DNA of 64,000 bases, taken from Mycobacterium numidiamassiliense (GTDB lineage: Bacteria > Actinomycetota > Actinomycetes > Mycobacteriales > Mycobacteriaceae). The DNA is taken from assembly GCF_900157365.1 (NCBI RefSeq), contig NZ_FUEZ01000004.1, positions 2,529,066-2,593,065 on the forward strand. Reading direction: 5' to 3'. Below the pieces are notes generated by a model. It was not told the origin of the DNA. It made no database searches and saw only the letters and a program-made list of their open reading frames with translations. The translations under genes and the position numbers were made by a program. Positions 34,272 through 43,536 of the stretch are shown in pieces (positions within the stretch are counted from its first letter, which is position 1; each line of letters opens with the position of its first letter).

Positions 34272-37106
34272 ATGCTCACGTGTTCGCCGCTGAAGTTGTG
34301 GTCGATCGATTACTACAACCGCACGGCGCGTGAGGCGGGCCAGGCGGCCAAAGACGCGGTGGCCGCCAATGGAGGTCTGGGGGAGTACTACTCCGAACAC
34401 GACACCCGAGCGCCGGTGTGGCTGGTAGCTGGTGATGCCCGCAGTGCCGCTGCGCTGGTGGGTTTATCCGACGAGCAACGCGCGGGCGGGCTGGCCGATT
34501 TGGACGTGGTGCAGCGTTGGCTTGACGGCGGTATTGCGCCCAATGGGTGCTGTGGTCGGCGGTTCGCCGAGAGTGACAACCACGGAATCGATATGACGTT
34601 TTGCGCGCCGAAGAGTGTGAGTTTGTTGCGGGCGTTCGGCGATGACGTCGTGCAGAAGGCGGTACTGGACGCGCACAACAGCGGCGTGCGCGAAGCCATG
34701 GAATACGTTCACCAACACGCTGGATATACCCGCGTGCACAACAACCGCACCGGCAGAAAAGACCTGCAGCGCCTGCCCGGAGTGGTTGCCGCGGCCTATC
34801 AACACGAGACCTCTCGCGCGGGTGATCCGCACCTGCACACCCACGTCATCGTGCCCAACAAACAGCCCCGCACGGACGGCAAGCTTGGCGCTGTGGACAC
34901 CGACTCGCTGTGGCACGAATCCAAGGCGGGCGGGGTGATCTATCAGGCCACCCTGCGCCGGGCATTGGCCCAATCCCTGGGCGCAGAGTGGAGCCTGATC
35001 GACCCGCACACCGGTATGGCCGAGCTCGTCGGGATCGACCCCGAGGTGATCAAGGCGCACTCCCGGCGTAGCACCCAACTGCGCGAGTGGGCCGAGGGCA
35101 ACCTCATCCTGATCGACGGGCCCACCCAGGGGCAGCTAGCGATCGCGCAAAAAGCGACCCGACCACGCAAACCAGAAGGCATGTCCTGGGCTGAACTACG
35201 ACAGCAATGGCGAGCCGATCCGCGTGGCTATCGCCTCGACATCGACGCTCAACGACGAGCCCGCACCCAGCGTCGTGCAGCGACGGTCACCTTCGATCGG
35301 CGGCGCATCGCTGACATCGCTGCGGGCATCGATAAAGCGGCGTTCACTCGTGCAGATCTCGTGGAAATCATCGGTGCGCAACTGCCCGTCGAGGTCGATG
35401 GAGACGACCGGTCACCGCGCGAACAGATCGAAGCCGCAGTCGATGAGATCGCGATGCGGGTCAGCGCACCGCGCCAAGCCCATCACCGCGAAGGCCATGA
35501 GCGCTACACCATCGACTTGATCCTCGCCGAAGAAATCGAGCTGCTCGGGCTGGTGGATCAGCGCGATGACCGCGCTGATCTGCGCGTCACCCAGGCGGAC
35601 ACAGAGGGGTTGTCCGCCAACCAAAACCGGGTCGTGACGGCGATGGCGGGATCGCCCTGGCTGGTGCAGCCGCTGGCCGCGCCCGCTGGGGCGGGCAAGA
35701 CCCATTGCCTCAAAGCGCTACGCCGGGCCGCGCACCGTGCGGGCCGCACCGTCGTGGTGGTTGCCCCGCACGGACGCGCTGTCGACGTCGCCATCAACGA
35801 CTGCGCCGGCGATGCCGGCTACACCGTGGACAAGGTGCTCATCGAGCTCCGCGAGGGCCGCCTAGCGCTGACTCCACGCACCGTCATAGTGGTCGACGAA
35901 GCCGGACTCGTTGGCAACAACCAACTGCGGGATCTGCTCACGTTCACCACCATGGCCGGGACGAAAGTCCTGCTTGTCGGCGACGCTTACCAGCTCGCAC
36001 CGGTGCGCAAACGTGGCGGAATGTTCGAGCAGTTATGCGCGGACCTGCCATGGTCGCAACGTCTCTCGGAAGTGTGGCGAATGCGCGACCCTGAAGAGCG
36101 CGTCGCGTCGCAGGCGTTGCGCAACGGCGGTCCCCGACCGCTTCGGCGCGCCCTCGAGTGGTACCGCCGCCACGATCGGCTGCGCTGCGGTGACCCAGTC
36201 ACCATCGCCAACGACGCCCTGCAGGCCTACCGCGCCGACATCGCCGCGGGTAAAGACGCCCTCCTCATCCCCGACAGTTGGGAACTCTGCGACGCACTCA
36301 ACAAACAGATCCACGCCGACCGTGTCGCCGACGACGCCGAAACCGTCACCGGGGCACGCGATCACCAGATCGGCGTCGGCGACATCGTGGTCACCCGTGG
36401 AAACGATGCACGTATCAACGTGTGGGCCGCACGAGATCATCGCGGTCGCCTCGACACCACCAAGCCCGGCCCCCAAGTCCGCAACGGACAACGCTGGGTC
36501 GTCGAGGCCATCGACACTCGTGAACAGCGCCCCCGTATCGCGGCTCGCCGCCTCGGTGACAACGCTGTGACCGTGTTCGGCGCCGACTACCTGCGCGCGC
36601 ACGTCCAGCATGGCTACGCCGTCACGTTGCAGTCCGCCCAAGGCGTTACCGCCGACACCTCCTACCCGATTGTGCGCGCCACCACCGATCGCAACACCCT
36701 CTACGTCGGGCTCACCCGAGGCCGCGACCTTAACCGCGTCCACGTCTACGAGCGCGTCGCCGGAGAAGGCGACCACGAACACGCCGACCCCACCCCCGGT
36801 GTCCACCAGACGCGCCGCGGCGACAGCCACCAGGCGGTCGCGCTTGTCCGCGCCATCGCCTGCCGTGACAATCGCCCCCAAACCGTCCACCAAGTCGCCG
36901 CTCAAACCGACTTCCACCAACTGCCCGACCGTGTCGCGCGCGCTGTGGCCCAACAAGCCCGTGCCCGCGCTCGACGCCTTGCGGCGCAACGTGTTTGGAT
37001 CGACCAGCTTGTCGCCGAGCGAGCCCAACAAAACCGCTGGATACAGCAATACCTCGCCGACACCCGCAGCGACGACCGCGACAACGGCCACGACCTTGGG
37101 CTATAA
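34272..37106 (+). CDS. MobF-type conjugative relaxase-helicase
   Basis: A 944-residue TrwC-like protein, normal in length. The N-terminal relaxase has a tyrosine pair at residues 14-15, the MTFCAPKSVSLL strand, and the histidine site HETSRAGDPHLHTHV with His 178, 187, 189 and 191. The C-terminal RecD-like helicase has Walker A APAGAGKTH near residue 470, Walker B VIVVDEAGLVG, and motif VI in TLYVGLTRGRDLNRVHVYE. It should nick oriT, stay linked to the strand and unwind DNA for transfer. No coupling protein or secretion channel is seen in the element. Confidence 0.93.
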   Translation: MLTCSPLKLWSIDYYNRTAREAGQAAKDAVAANGGLGEYYSEHDTRAPVWLVAGDARSAAALVGLSDEQRAGGLADLDVVQRWLDGGIAPNGCCGRRFAESDNHGIDMTFCAPKSVSLLRAFGDDVVQKAVLDAHNSGVREAMEYVHQHAGYTRVHNNRTGRKDLQRLPGVVAAAYQHETSRAGDPHLHTHVIVPNKQPRTDGKLGAVDTDSLWHESKAGGVIYQATLRRALAQSLGAEWSLIDPHTGMAELVGIDPEVIKAHSRRSTQLREWAEGNLILIDGPTQGQLAIAQKATRPRKPEGMSWAELRQQWRADPRGYRLDIDAQRRARTQRRAATVTFDRRRIADIAAGIDKAAFTRADLVEIIGAQLPVEVDGDDRSPREQIEAAVDEIAMRVSAPRQAHHREGHERYTIDLILAEEIELLGLVDQRDDRADLRVTQADTEGLSANQNRVVTAMAGSPWLVQPLAAPAGAGKTHCLKALRRAAHRAGRTVVVVAPHGRAVDVAINDCAGDAGYTVDKVLIELREGRLALTPRTVIVVDEAGLVGNNQLRDLLTFTTMAGTKVLLVGDAYQLAPVRKRGGMFEQLCADLPWSQRLSEVWRMRDPEERVASQALRNGGPRPLRRALEWYRRHDRLRCGDPVTIANDALQAYRADIAAGKDALLIPDSWELCDALNKQIHADRVADDAETVTGARDHQIGVGDIVVTRGNDARINVWAARDHRGRLDTTKPGPQVRNGQRWVVEAIDTREQRPRIAARRLGDNAVTVFGADYLRAHVQHGYAVTLQSAQGVTADTSYPIVRATTDRNTLYVGLTRGRDLNRVHVYERVAGEGDHEHADPTPGVHQTRRGDSHQAVALVRAIACRDNRPQTVHQVAAQTDFHQLPDRVARAVAQQARARARRLAAQRVWIDQLVAERAQQNRWIQQYLADTRSDDRDNGHDLGL

Positions 37107-37325
37107 GCCGCGCCGAGTGCTCACTGCTCGTAAAGAGCGAGCTGCCGAAATTCCACTTGGGCCGCAGCTTCGGGCAGGCCCTCGGGGTGCACCCGTACGT
37201 CGTGCATGACATTGGGGGTTTCATCGAGGCAGATGACGTCGACGACCCCACGTCCGCCAATATCCGTTTTCGATCGGGTGCAACATAAGATCTTCGAGAC
37301 CTCCCGGTCGCAGAAGGAGACGGAT

Positions 37326-38075
37326 ATGCCGGTTGCAGGCACGACATGGTTGCGGGCCTTGCGGGCGGGGCAAGGTGCACGCGTGGTCCTGGTGTGTTTT
37401 CCACCCGGCGGGGGATCGGCAGGGGCATTTCGGGCGCTGGCACAGCAGGTCTCGCGGGGGATTGCGGTGTACGCCGTGCAGTATCCCGGTCGGCAGGATC
37501 GGCTGGGGGATCCGTCCATCACGGATATCACTGAGCTGGCCGAGCATGTCACCGCTGACTTGCTGAGTTGGGGTGCGGCGCCGAATCTGGCGCTTTTCGG
37601 GCACAGCATGGGGGCAACGGTTGCGTTTGAGGTCGCCCGACGACTACAGCGCCACGACCGCGACCCGCTTTGGTTGTTCGCGTCCGGGCGGATCGCTCCG
37701 GACGCGCCGTACTCGGGTCGATTGCATGCGGGCTCGGATGCGGACCTGCTCGCCGACCTGGAACGTCTCGCTAATGATCCGGCCTCAGTGGCGGTGCTGC
37801 GCGACGAGCCGGAGCTTGCAGAGCTGGTGCTGCCACCGCTGCGTGCGGACTATCGCGCCGTGGAGACCTACGTCTTCGAGCCAGGGGAGCGGCTGCGGTG
37901 TCCGATGTCGGTGCTGCTCGGTGACGCCGATCCCACGGTCACGGTCGAGCAGGCTCACCGATGGCGGGCGCACACCGACGGGCAGTTTGAGGTGACCACT
38001 TTTTCTGGTTGCCATTTCTATCTCGACGAACGCGTCGGCGAAGTCGCGGCCTACCTCACGACGCGTTTAGGTTAA
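37326..38075 (+). CDS. Type II thioesterase (GrsT/TesA-like)
   Basis: A 249-residue alpha/beta hydrolase. Motifs are CFPPGGGSAGAFRALA for the oxyanion loop, FGHSMGATVAFEVAR with the Ser nucleophile, the late LLGDADPTV aspartate and SGCHFYLDE with the catalytic histidine. ATG at 37326 follows GAAGGAGAC; the longer frame upstream has no ribosome site. Such enzymes clear stalled acyl groups from polyketide or peptide synthetases. No such synthetase lies in this window, so its partner would be chromosomal. It is followed by the hydrolase gene 150 bases on. Confidence 0.88.
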   Translation: MPVAGTTWLRALRAGQGARVVLVCFPPGGGSAGAFRALAQQVSRGIAVYAVQYPGRQDRLGDPSITDITELAEHVTADLLSWGAAPNLALFGHSMGATVAFEVARRLQRHDRDPLWLFASGRIAPDAPYSGRLHAGSDADLLADLERLANDPASVAVLRDEPELAELVLPPLRADYRAVETYVFEPGERLRCPMSVLLGDADPTVTVEQAHRWRAHTDGQFEVTTFSGCHFYLDERVGEVAAYLTTRLG

Positions 38076-38225
38076 ATCGACTTGAGCGCAGGTACAGGAT
38101 GGCATCTCGAGCGTGAGATGCTCCATCGTCAATAAGATATCACGAAAGATGTTGCTGTACAACGACTGTCGGCTTGCTCGGAGAATTTGGTGCTTGTCAG
38201 TTTTCGTTCCGGGAAGGGCTGCTTG

Positions 38226-39197
38226 ATGAAGGACCGGCTGGTTGATGTCAATGGTGTGCGCCTCCGTGTGACCGAGGCTGGCGACCGTGGGGCTCCGGTG
38301 GTGTTGCTGGCGCATGGCTTCCCGAGTCTGGGATATTCGTGGCGTCATGTGTTGCCAGCGTTGGCGGATGCGGGTTACCACGTGCTCGCGCCTGATCAGC
38401 GTGGTTACGGCGGGTCGTCGTGCCCGGCGGCAGCGGATGCCTATGACGTTGTCGCGCTGACCGGCGGCTTGGTCGGCCTGCTCGATGACGTGGGCGCGCA
38501 GCGCGCGGTGTGGGTGGGCCACGATTTGGGCGCCATGGTCGTCTGGGCTGCGGGGCGTCTGCATCCCGATCGGGTCGCCGGCGTGGTGGGGTTGAACTTT
38601 CCCCCAGCGCCGCGTGGGAGGCGACCGCCGACGCAGGCATTCCGCAAGATGGTGGGCGACAGCTTTTTATACATGCTCTATTTTCAGCAACCAGGCGTCG
38701 CTGACGCCGAGCTGAATCAGGATCCTGCTCAAGCGTTGCGTCGGATCATCAGCTTTGACCTGCGAGCGCTTGCCGACCCAGATGTCGCGATGCGCATGAT
38801 CGCTCCCGGGCCGACGGGATTCATCGAGCGCTTGCCTGAACCGGGCGCGATACCGCCCTGGCTCAGCGCCGACGAGTTTAATTACTACGTAACCGAATTC
38901 GCTCGCACCGGATTCACCGGAGCCCTGAATTGGTACCGCAACTTCGATCGGAATTGGCAGATCCTGGCCAACCCTGTAACCGCCACCATTGGCGTACCAA
39001 CGTTATGCATCCTCGGCACCAATGACCCGACGCAGGGTTTCACGCCACGTGACCGCACCGCAGAGGTGGTCACCGGCCCGTACCGCGAGGTCATTCTCGA
39101 CGGCGCCGGGCACTGGCTTCAGGAGGAACGGGCCGGGGAAGTCAGTGCCGAACTGGTCACGTTCTTCGCCGATTTGCCTTTCGGCAAGGTTGATTAG
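38226..39197 (+). CDS. Epoxide hydrolase-like alpha/beta hydrolase
   Basis: A 323-residue hydrolase. The oxyanion motif is HGFPSLGYSWRH, the RGYGGSS turn follows, and the nucleophile elbow VGHDLGAMVVW places an Asp, as in epoxide hydrolases and dehalogenases. The histidine is in GAGHWLQEE. A cap region with WLSADEFNYYVTEF could supply the tyrosines of epoxide hydrolases. ATG at 38226 follows GGGAAGGG. Together with the thioesterase it may form a small lipid- or polyketide-tailoring cargo. The substrate is unknown. Confidence 0.85.
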   Translation: MKDRLVDVNGVRLRVTEAGDRGAPVVLLAHGFPSLGYSWRHVLPALADAGYHVLAPDQRGYGGSSCPAAADAYDVVALTGGLVGLLDDVGAQRAVWVGHDLGAMVVWAAGRLHPDRVAGVVGLNFPPAPRGRRPPTQAFRKMVGDSFLYMLYFQQPGVADAELNQDPAQALRRIISFDLRALADPDVAMRMIAPGPTGFIERLPEPGAIPPWLSADEFNYYVTEFARTGFTGALNWYRNFDRNWQILANPVTATIGVPTLCILGTNDPTQGFTPRDRTAEVVTGPYREVILDGAGHWLQEERAGEVSAELVTFFADLPFGKVD

Positions 39198-39209
39198 CGT
39201 ACCGCGACA

Positions 39210-39728
39210 TCACGGCCGTGCTTCTCCCCAGGGAGTAGGCCGGTAGGGCGGCAAGCCCACGTCCGCCAGCGGCTTCCAGCGCCGTGCGAGGTCGATTCTG
39301 GTGCTGTTTTTGACGATGTCATCGAAGCTGTTGATAGCCGGGGCGTCGAGGTTACGCACGCCGTCTTCGTCAGTGTCGGCGACCGTGGAGTACCAAGAGC
39401 CCGAGCCGATATGGACCGCGGCGTCCCAATCCTTCGATCTCTTGAGGCGGAAGCGCACCACGGCGAGGTACGTTTCCGGAACCGCAGGCGCCTGACCCCA
39501 TTGAGTGAAAACGTAAAACAAATTCGTTCGCGTGATCAGGTCCGTCCAAGATTCGACCTTGTTGACGGGATTCCACCTGAACCGGTCAATCGGCTCGCTG
39601 TTGTCAGTGCGCACGACGCGCGCCGTTGTGCGCCAACGGTTGTCGCCAAGACAGACTGCGACATAGTTGTAGTTAACGCCGGAACGGAATCCGATGATCG
39701 ATCCGGGTCGATCGGGTGGTTTGCTCAT
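39210..39728 (-). CDS. Hypothetical protein
   Basis: A 172-residue protein from the ATG at 39728 (MSKPPDRPGSIIGFRSGV). It looks like a soluble mixed alpha/beta protein: WRTTARVVRTDNSEPIDRFR and a C-terminal RRWKPLADVGLPPYRP. There is no signal peptide, TM segment or catalytic motif that I recognise. It is convergent with the epoxide-hydrolase-like gene. Confidence 0.55.
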   Translation of the reverse strand: MSKPPDRPGSIIGFRSGVNYNYVAVCLGDNRWRTTARVVRTDNSEPIDRFRWNPVNKVESWTDLITRTNLFYVFTQWGQAPAVPETYLAVVRFRLKRSKDWDAAVHIGSGSWYSTVADTDEDGVRNLDAPAINSFDDIVKNSTRIDLARRWKPLADVGLPPYRPTPWGEARP

Positions 39729-39920
39729 GCCGCACGTATTTTGCGCCGGGGCATGCGCCAAGCGGGCCATTATCGACAAGATCGAACTAGGTAATTTTGT
39801 TTCTAGCGCATCCCAAAGGAAAGCAAGGGGCGGCCCGATCAACTATTCCGACGTGGACTAGGGCTATCCGGTTCAGTCTACGGAAACGTTGCCCTTGAGC
39901 TGCCGTGTTAATGTGCGCGC

Positions 39921-40142
39921 ATGAGTGAGGCCATACACGACTGGGACGGCTGGTTAAGCCGTCTTGTCCAACAGGAAGCAGCGCGCAAACCGGCTGACAT
40001 TCGTGCCTACCTCATCGCCGAGATCAGCCGCGCGATGTCGGACAGCGATGCGCTAGGAGGGGCCGATCCCGATCGACTTGCCGAGGTCGCCGTCGATGTG
40101 ATGATTGAGTCCACACGCAAGGTTCAGTTCGGGCCAAGCTGA
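39921..40142 (+). CDS. Small hypothetical protein
   Basis: A 73-residue acidic, helical protein beginning MSEAIHDWDGWLSRLVQQEA. The sequence LIAEISRAMSDSDALGGADP is amphipathic. It ends six bases before the stop of the convergent gene at 40149. No family is recognised; composition and codon use look like real coding sequence. Confidence 0.5.
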   Translation: MSEAIHDWDGWLSRLVQQEAARKPADIRAYLIAEISRAMSDSDALGGADPDRLAEVAVDVMIESTRKVQFGPS

Positions 40143-40148
40143 TCGACC

Positions 40149-40415
40149 TCAGCGGGCTTGGGGCCGCTCGGGTCGGGTTGTGTGGCCGTCTCCGTTGTCC
40201 GGCAGGTAGCGGCGTTGTAGGCGGCTAATGAACATCTGCGCCTCGTTAATGTCTCGCCGGAGTGCCGCTATTTCCAACGGGAGAGTTCCTGGCCGACTGA
40301 TCGAGTTGGTCGGGCTTTGGCGTTCAAGCCAGTCGAGTCGAGTGGTCATTGCATGCACCTGATCGCGTAGGGCGCGGACTAATTCCCACGCCTGCTCAGC
40401 GTCGTGTGCATCCAT
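40149..40415 (-). CDS. Small coiled-coil hypothetical protein
   Basis: An 88-residue protein, MDAHDAEQAWELVRALRDQV at the start, with two helices rich in Leu/Arg heptads and a polar tail. The pattern fits a short dimeric coiled coil. It reads away from a large palindrome at 40516-40561. No function is recognised. Confidence 0.5.
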   Translation of the reverse strand: MDAHDAEQAWELVRALRDQVHAMTTRLDWLERQSPTNSISRPGTLPLEIAALRRDINEAQMFISRLQRRYLPDNGDGHTTRPERPQAR

Positions 40416-40515
40416 GGAGGAAGGATTGCACGACAGGTCTTGTCCCGAAACCTAGATGGCTTAGCTCAGGCCGACCCAACAAACGTCGGGCGCACGGTGC
40501 GCCCCGCCAACATCA

Positions 40516-40561
40516 TTCAAACTGACCCACTACCCGGCTGCCGGTAGTGGGTCAGTTTGAA
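40516..40561. repeat. Perfect 19-bp-arm palindrome
   Basis: The arms run 40516-40534 and 40543-40561, separated by eight bases, CGGCTGCC. Both arms contain ACTGACCCACTACC or its complement. It lies in the gap between divergent genes and has no T-run, so a simple terminator is unlikely. It resembles a miniature transposon end pair or a strong operator. Confidence 0.7.
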
Positions 40562-40742
40562 CTCGTGGCACAGGTGCCATGCCAGAAGGCTTCCATGCAG
40601 CGCCAGCGCAGTGTCCAACTTCCGTCGAGTCAGCTGCGGGCCGGGGCCCGGTCGACTAGCCGTTTATGGGAAAGGCTGATCGCTGTGAATTGACGCGCAT
40701 ATACGCGGTAGTAGCGTTGTATTAGCCCGAGAAGGGGGAGCC

Positions 40743-41054
40743 ATGTTTGTTGACACTGGCCTGTTGCATTCGGGGGCGACGAGTTGTACCGCGCCGGCGG
40801 CGTGGCCGAAGAGGGCGCTGACCAGCTGTCACGGGGACCGCTGTTTTCTGGGATGTGTCGCTTCCCCGCCGGCCGAAGCATTTCACGAGGCCGTTTCTGC
40901 ATCCCACGACAGGCATTTGAGGAAGCTGCAGGCTCACCGGGAGCCGCTGACCGTGGTCGGCGGCAAGGCCCATCCGGGGGCCGACGGGTTCACCGCCATG
41001 GATGAGGCTGGCGCCGCAAAGCTGCGGGCGGTTCGGTGCAGCTCCGCTACATAA
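40743..41054 (+). CDS. DUF2563-like protein with an internally shifted segment
   Basis: A 103-residue open frame. The start MFVDTGLLHSGA and the end AFHEAVSASHDRHLRKLQAH with AAKLRAVRCSS fit the mycobacterial DUF2563 (Rv0738-like) family. Between them this frame reads an unusual Cys-rich stretch (SCTAPAAWPKRALTSCHGD). The next frame over the same bases reads YRAGGVAEEGADQLSRGPLF, which is what the family has there. So two compensating indels appear to have altered about 25 residues while keeping the ends. Its stop lies within the DUF1023 gene, so the two are coupled. Confidence 0.7.
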   Translation: MFVDTGLLHSGATSCTAPAAWPKRALTSCHGDRCFLGCVASPPAEAFHEAVSASHDRHLRKLQAHREPLTVVGGKAHPGADGFTAMDEAGAAKLRAVRCSSAT

Positions 41055-42964
41055 GCATCCCCGCACTGATCGGCGAAGCCGGCGGTGATCCGTGGGCGAT
41101 CAATCAAAGCCTGCAAGAGGGCCGCCCGGCCCAGATTGCTGATTTGGCTGAGGCGTTCCACGCTGCTGGTCGGTGCACTGCTGAGTCCAGTGCAGCTTTC
41201 GATGAAGCCCGCCGCCGCTTTGAGGCGTCCTGGAATCGGGAGAACGGCGATCACCCGATCAATGACTCCGCAGAAGTGCAGCGGGTGACCAAATCGCTGG
41301 GAGCACAATCCTTGCAGTTACCCAAGATCGGGGTCGACTTGGAAAACATCGCGGCCACCCTGGCCGAGGCGCAGCGGACCGGCGCGGTGCTGATCTCTCA
41401 GCTGGAGGGGCAGCTGCAGCAGCTCGACAGCGAAATCGGCCAGGCGGTCGAAGCGGAAAAAGACATCCATCTGACTGCGGCCGAAGAATCTCTTCTTGAT
41501 CAACACATCACTGCCCTTGAAGACGAAGCGATTGCTGATACCAAATCCGCTCTGGGCCAGATCGAGTCGCTTCGCGATGGCTACTCGGACTACCTGCAAC
41601 GATCGATGGCCACGCTGCACGCAGACGGCTACGATCCCGACGTTCTCCAGGCTGTAGATGCAGTGCCTCAGATTCCGCCACCGGGCACCAGCCCGCAGGA
41701 CGTCAACAAGTGGTGGACCTCGCTGACACCGGAGGAGCGGCAGCGGCTCATTGCCGAGCATCCCGACCAGATCGGCAATCTCAACGGCGTCCCCGTCCTC
41801 GCGCGGAACACAGCCAATATGGCGGTGAAGGATCAGGACCTCGCCCGGGTGCGTGACGTGGCCGGCCGCTACGGCGTGGATGTGAAAGATGTGATGCGCG
41901 ATCCGTCGAAATATGGTCTGACGGCCACCGACATCACCCGCTATCAGAACGCCGATCAGACCCAGCAAGGTCTCGACCGCGACTCCGATCACGGCCACAA
42001 CCCGGTCTTTCTGTTCGCCTACGATCCGCTTGCGTTCGGCGGCAAGGGGCGCGCAGCGATCGCCATCGGCAACCCCGACATGGCAAAGAACACCTCGGTG
42101 ATCGTCCCCGGCACCAGCAGCAGCGTCAAAGGCGGTTGGCTGCACGACAATAACAACGATGCCCTCAATCTCTACGGCCAGGCCAACGCAGCCGATCCCA
42201 ACAACCCCACGGCGGTGATCGCCTGGATGGGATACGACGCGCCCAATGATTTCAACGACGTCCAGCGGATTTCGACGCCAGCGCTGGCCCGAACCGGCGG
42301 CCAGGCCTTGGCGCAGGATGTCAACGGGTTGTGGGCAACGCACCTGGGCGGCGGTCAGCACGTCACCGTGCTCGGCCACTCGTATGGTTCGACGACGGTG
42401 GCCGACGCGTTCGCCTCGGGCCACATGCATGCCAACGATGCGGTACTCATCGGGTGTCCGGGAACCGATCTCGCCCCTAACGCCGACAGCTTTCATCTTG
42501 ACGGCGGCCACGTGTACGTCGGAGACGCCTCGACCGATCCGGTCGGCATGCTCGGGCAGCTGAATGGCCTCAGCCACTACGTGAACCAGGACAATATCGG
42601 CGGTCAGGTGCTCGGTCTCACCCCCGGCCTCGGTACCGACCCGGCCGCCGACGGATTCGGATCGGTGAGGTTTCGCGCAGAGGTACCCGGCTCCGATGGC
42701 ATCAATCCCCACGACCATTCGTACTACTACCATCCCGGAAGCGAGGCACTGCACAGCATGGCCGACATCGCCTCCGGGCATGGCGACGCGCTCGAATCCG
42801 ACGGCATGACGGCCGAACACCGCTACCAGCCAGGCAAGATCAACATCCCGGGCTTCGGTCAGGTCGGCCCCGGTATACCCGGCGTCGTCATCGACCCGGA
42901 GTGGAGTCGCCCGCCAGCATCTGTTACCGATGATCATGTCTTCGATGACCAACACCATCACTGA
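41036..42964 (+). CDS. DUF1023 alpha/beta hydrolase with helical N-terminal domain
   Basis: A 642-residue protein. Residues 1-200 are a long helical bundle rich in charged and Gln residues (LAEAQRTGAVLISQLEGQLQ), like WXG/TPR-type ESX-associated domains. The C-terminal half is a DUF1023 hydrolase: NPVFLFAYDPLAFGGKGRAA, then VLGHSYGSTTVADAF with the Ser nucleophile, and DPVGMLGQL and HDHSYYYHPGS as the likely Asp and His regions. The GTG at 41036 overlaps the DUF2563 stop by 19 bases. This gene pair, followed by a lipoprotein, is a recurrent mycobacterial arrangement with likely cell-envelope or secretion links. The substrate is unknown. Confidence 0.8.
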   Translation: MQLRYISIPALIGEAGGDPWAINQSLQEGRPAQIADLAEAFHAAGRCTAESSAAFDEARRRFEASWNRENGDHPINDSAEVQRVTKSLGAQSLQLPKIGVDLENIAATLAEAQRTGAVLISQLEGQLQQLDSEIGQAVEAEKDIHLTAAEESLLDQHITALEDEAIADTKSALGQIESLRDGYSDYLQRSMATLHADGYDPDVLQAVDAVPQIPPPGTSPQDVNKWWTSLTPEERQRLIAEHPDQIGNLNGVPVLARNTANMAVKDQDLARVRDVAGRYGVDVKDVMRDPSKYGLTATDITRYQNADQTQQGLDRDSDHGHNPVFLFAYDPLAFGGKGRAAIAIGNPDMAKNTSVIVPGTSSSVKGGWLHDNNNDALNLYGQANAADPNNPTAVIAWMGYDAPNDFNDVQRISTPALARTGGQALAQDVNGLWATHLGGGQHVTVLGHSYGSTTVADAFASGHMHANDAVLIGCPGTDLAPNADSFHLDGGHVYVGDASTDPVGMLGQLNGLSHYVNQDNIGGQVLGLTPGLGTDPAADGFGSVRFRAEVPGSDGINPHDHSYYYHPGSEALHSMADIASGHGDALESDGMTAEHRYQPGKINIPGFGQVGPGIPGVVIDPEWSRPPASVTDDHVFDDQHHH

Positions 42965-43517
42965 GCGACAACGGATTTCGACAAGCCAAGTCCACCTGGC
43001 CGTGATAGCCGCTGTCGTCATGTTTTTAGGAGGGTGTTCGCTCGTGTTCCCAAAACCGCATTCCTCGGGTTCCAACCCCTTTGACGATTCCGCCCATCCC
43101 ATGACCGATGATCAGACCAAGTCCCAGGTGATCGAGCCGGCCAAGCAGATCGTCGCCGCCGCCGACCTGCAAGGCGTCGACGGCGGATTTTCGTTCGCCT
43201 CCTGCAACGACCAAGGCGATCCGCCCTATCAGGGGAGGGTAACCATCACCTTTTTGTTGCATGGCGACCCGGACGCGTACTTCCAGCACATCCGCTCCGC
43301 GATGCTCTCAAACGGCTGGAGCGAGGGCGCCCCACCCGGACAGCGCTACCACGGAACGACCCTCAACAAGAATGGCGTGACCGCGAATATGAGCTACTTG
43401 CCATCCGACCACAGTCGCGGACAAATCATCCTCTATGGCGAATGTCGCGACACGACCGACCACCACCACGACCCTGGGGCCGGGCTCGATATCACCAACC
43501 AGCTGACCGCGCGATGA
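42930..43517 (+). CDS. Mycobacterial lipoprotein
   Basis: Up to 195 residues; ATG codons at 42930, 42936 and 42945 are all possible starts. A signal peptide ends with the lipobox FLGGC, so the protein is lipid-anchored at the outer face of the membrane. The mature part has Cys pairs (ASCNDQG and YGECRD) and a GDPDAYFQHIRSAMLSNGW stretch typical of mycobacterial lipoproteins of unknown role. It overlaps the DUF1023 gene by 35 bases, so the three genes form one coupled operon. Confidence 0.85.
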   Translation: MIMSSMTNTITERQRISTSQVHLAVIAAVVMFLGGCSLVFPKPHSSGSNPFDDSAHPMTDDQTKSQVIEPAKQIVAAADLQGVDGGFSFASCNDQGDPPYQGRVTITFLLHGDPDAYFQHIRSAMLSNGWSEGAPPGQRYHGTTLNKNGVTANMSYLPSDHSRGQIILYGECRDTTDHHHDPGAGLDITNQLTAR

Positions 43518-43536
43518 CCACTAGTCACACCGGGAG

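Noticed and set aside
36033..37091. 352-codon minus-strand frame rich in Gly and Val
   Set aside because: It is opposite the helicase half of the relaxase, which carries Walker and motif VI sequences.
41318..43102. 594-codon minus-strand frame
   Set aside because: It lies opposite the DUF1023 hydrolase and the lipoprotein, both with clear motifs, so it is a shadow.
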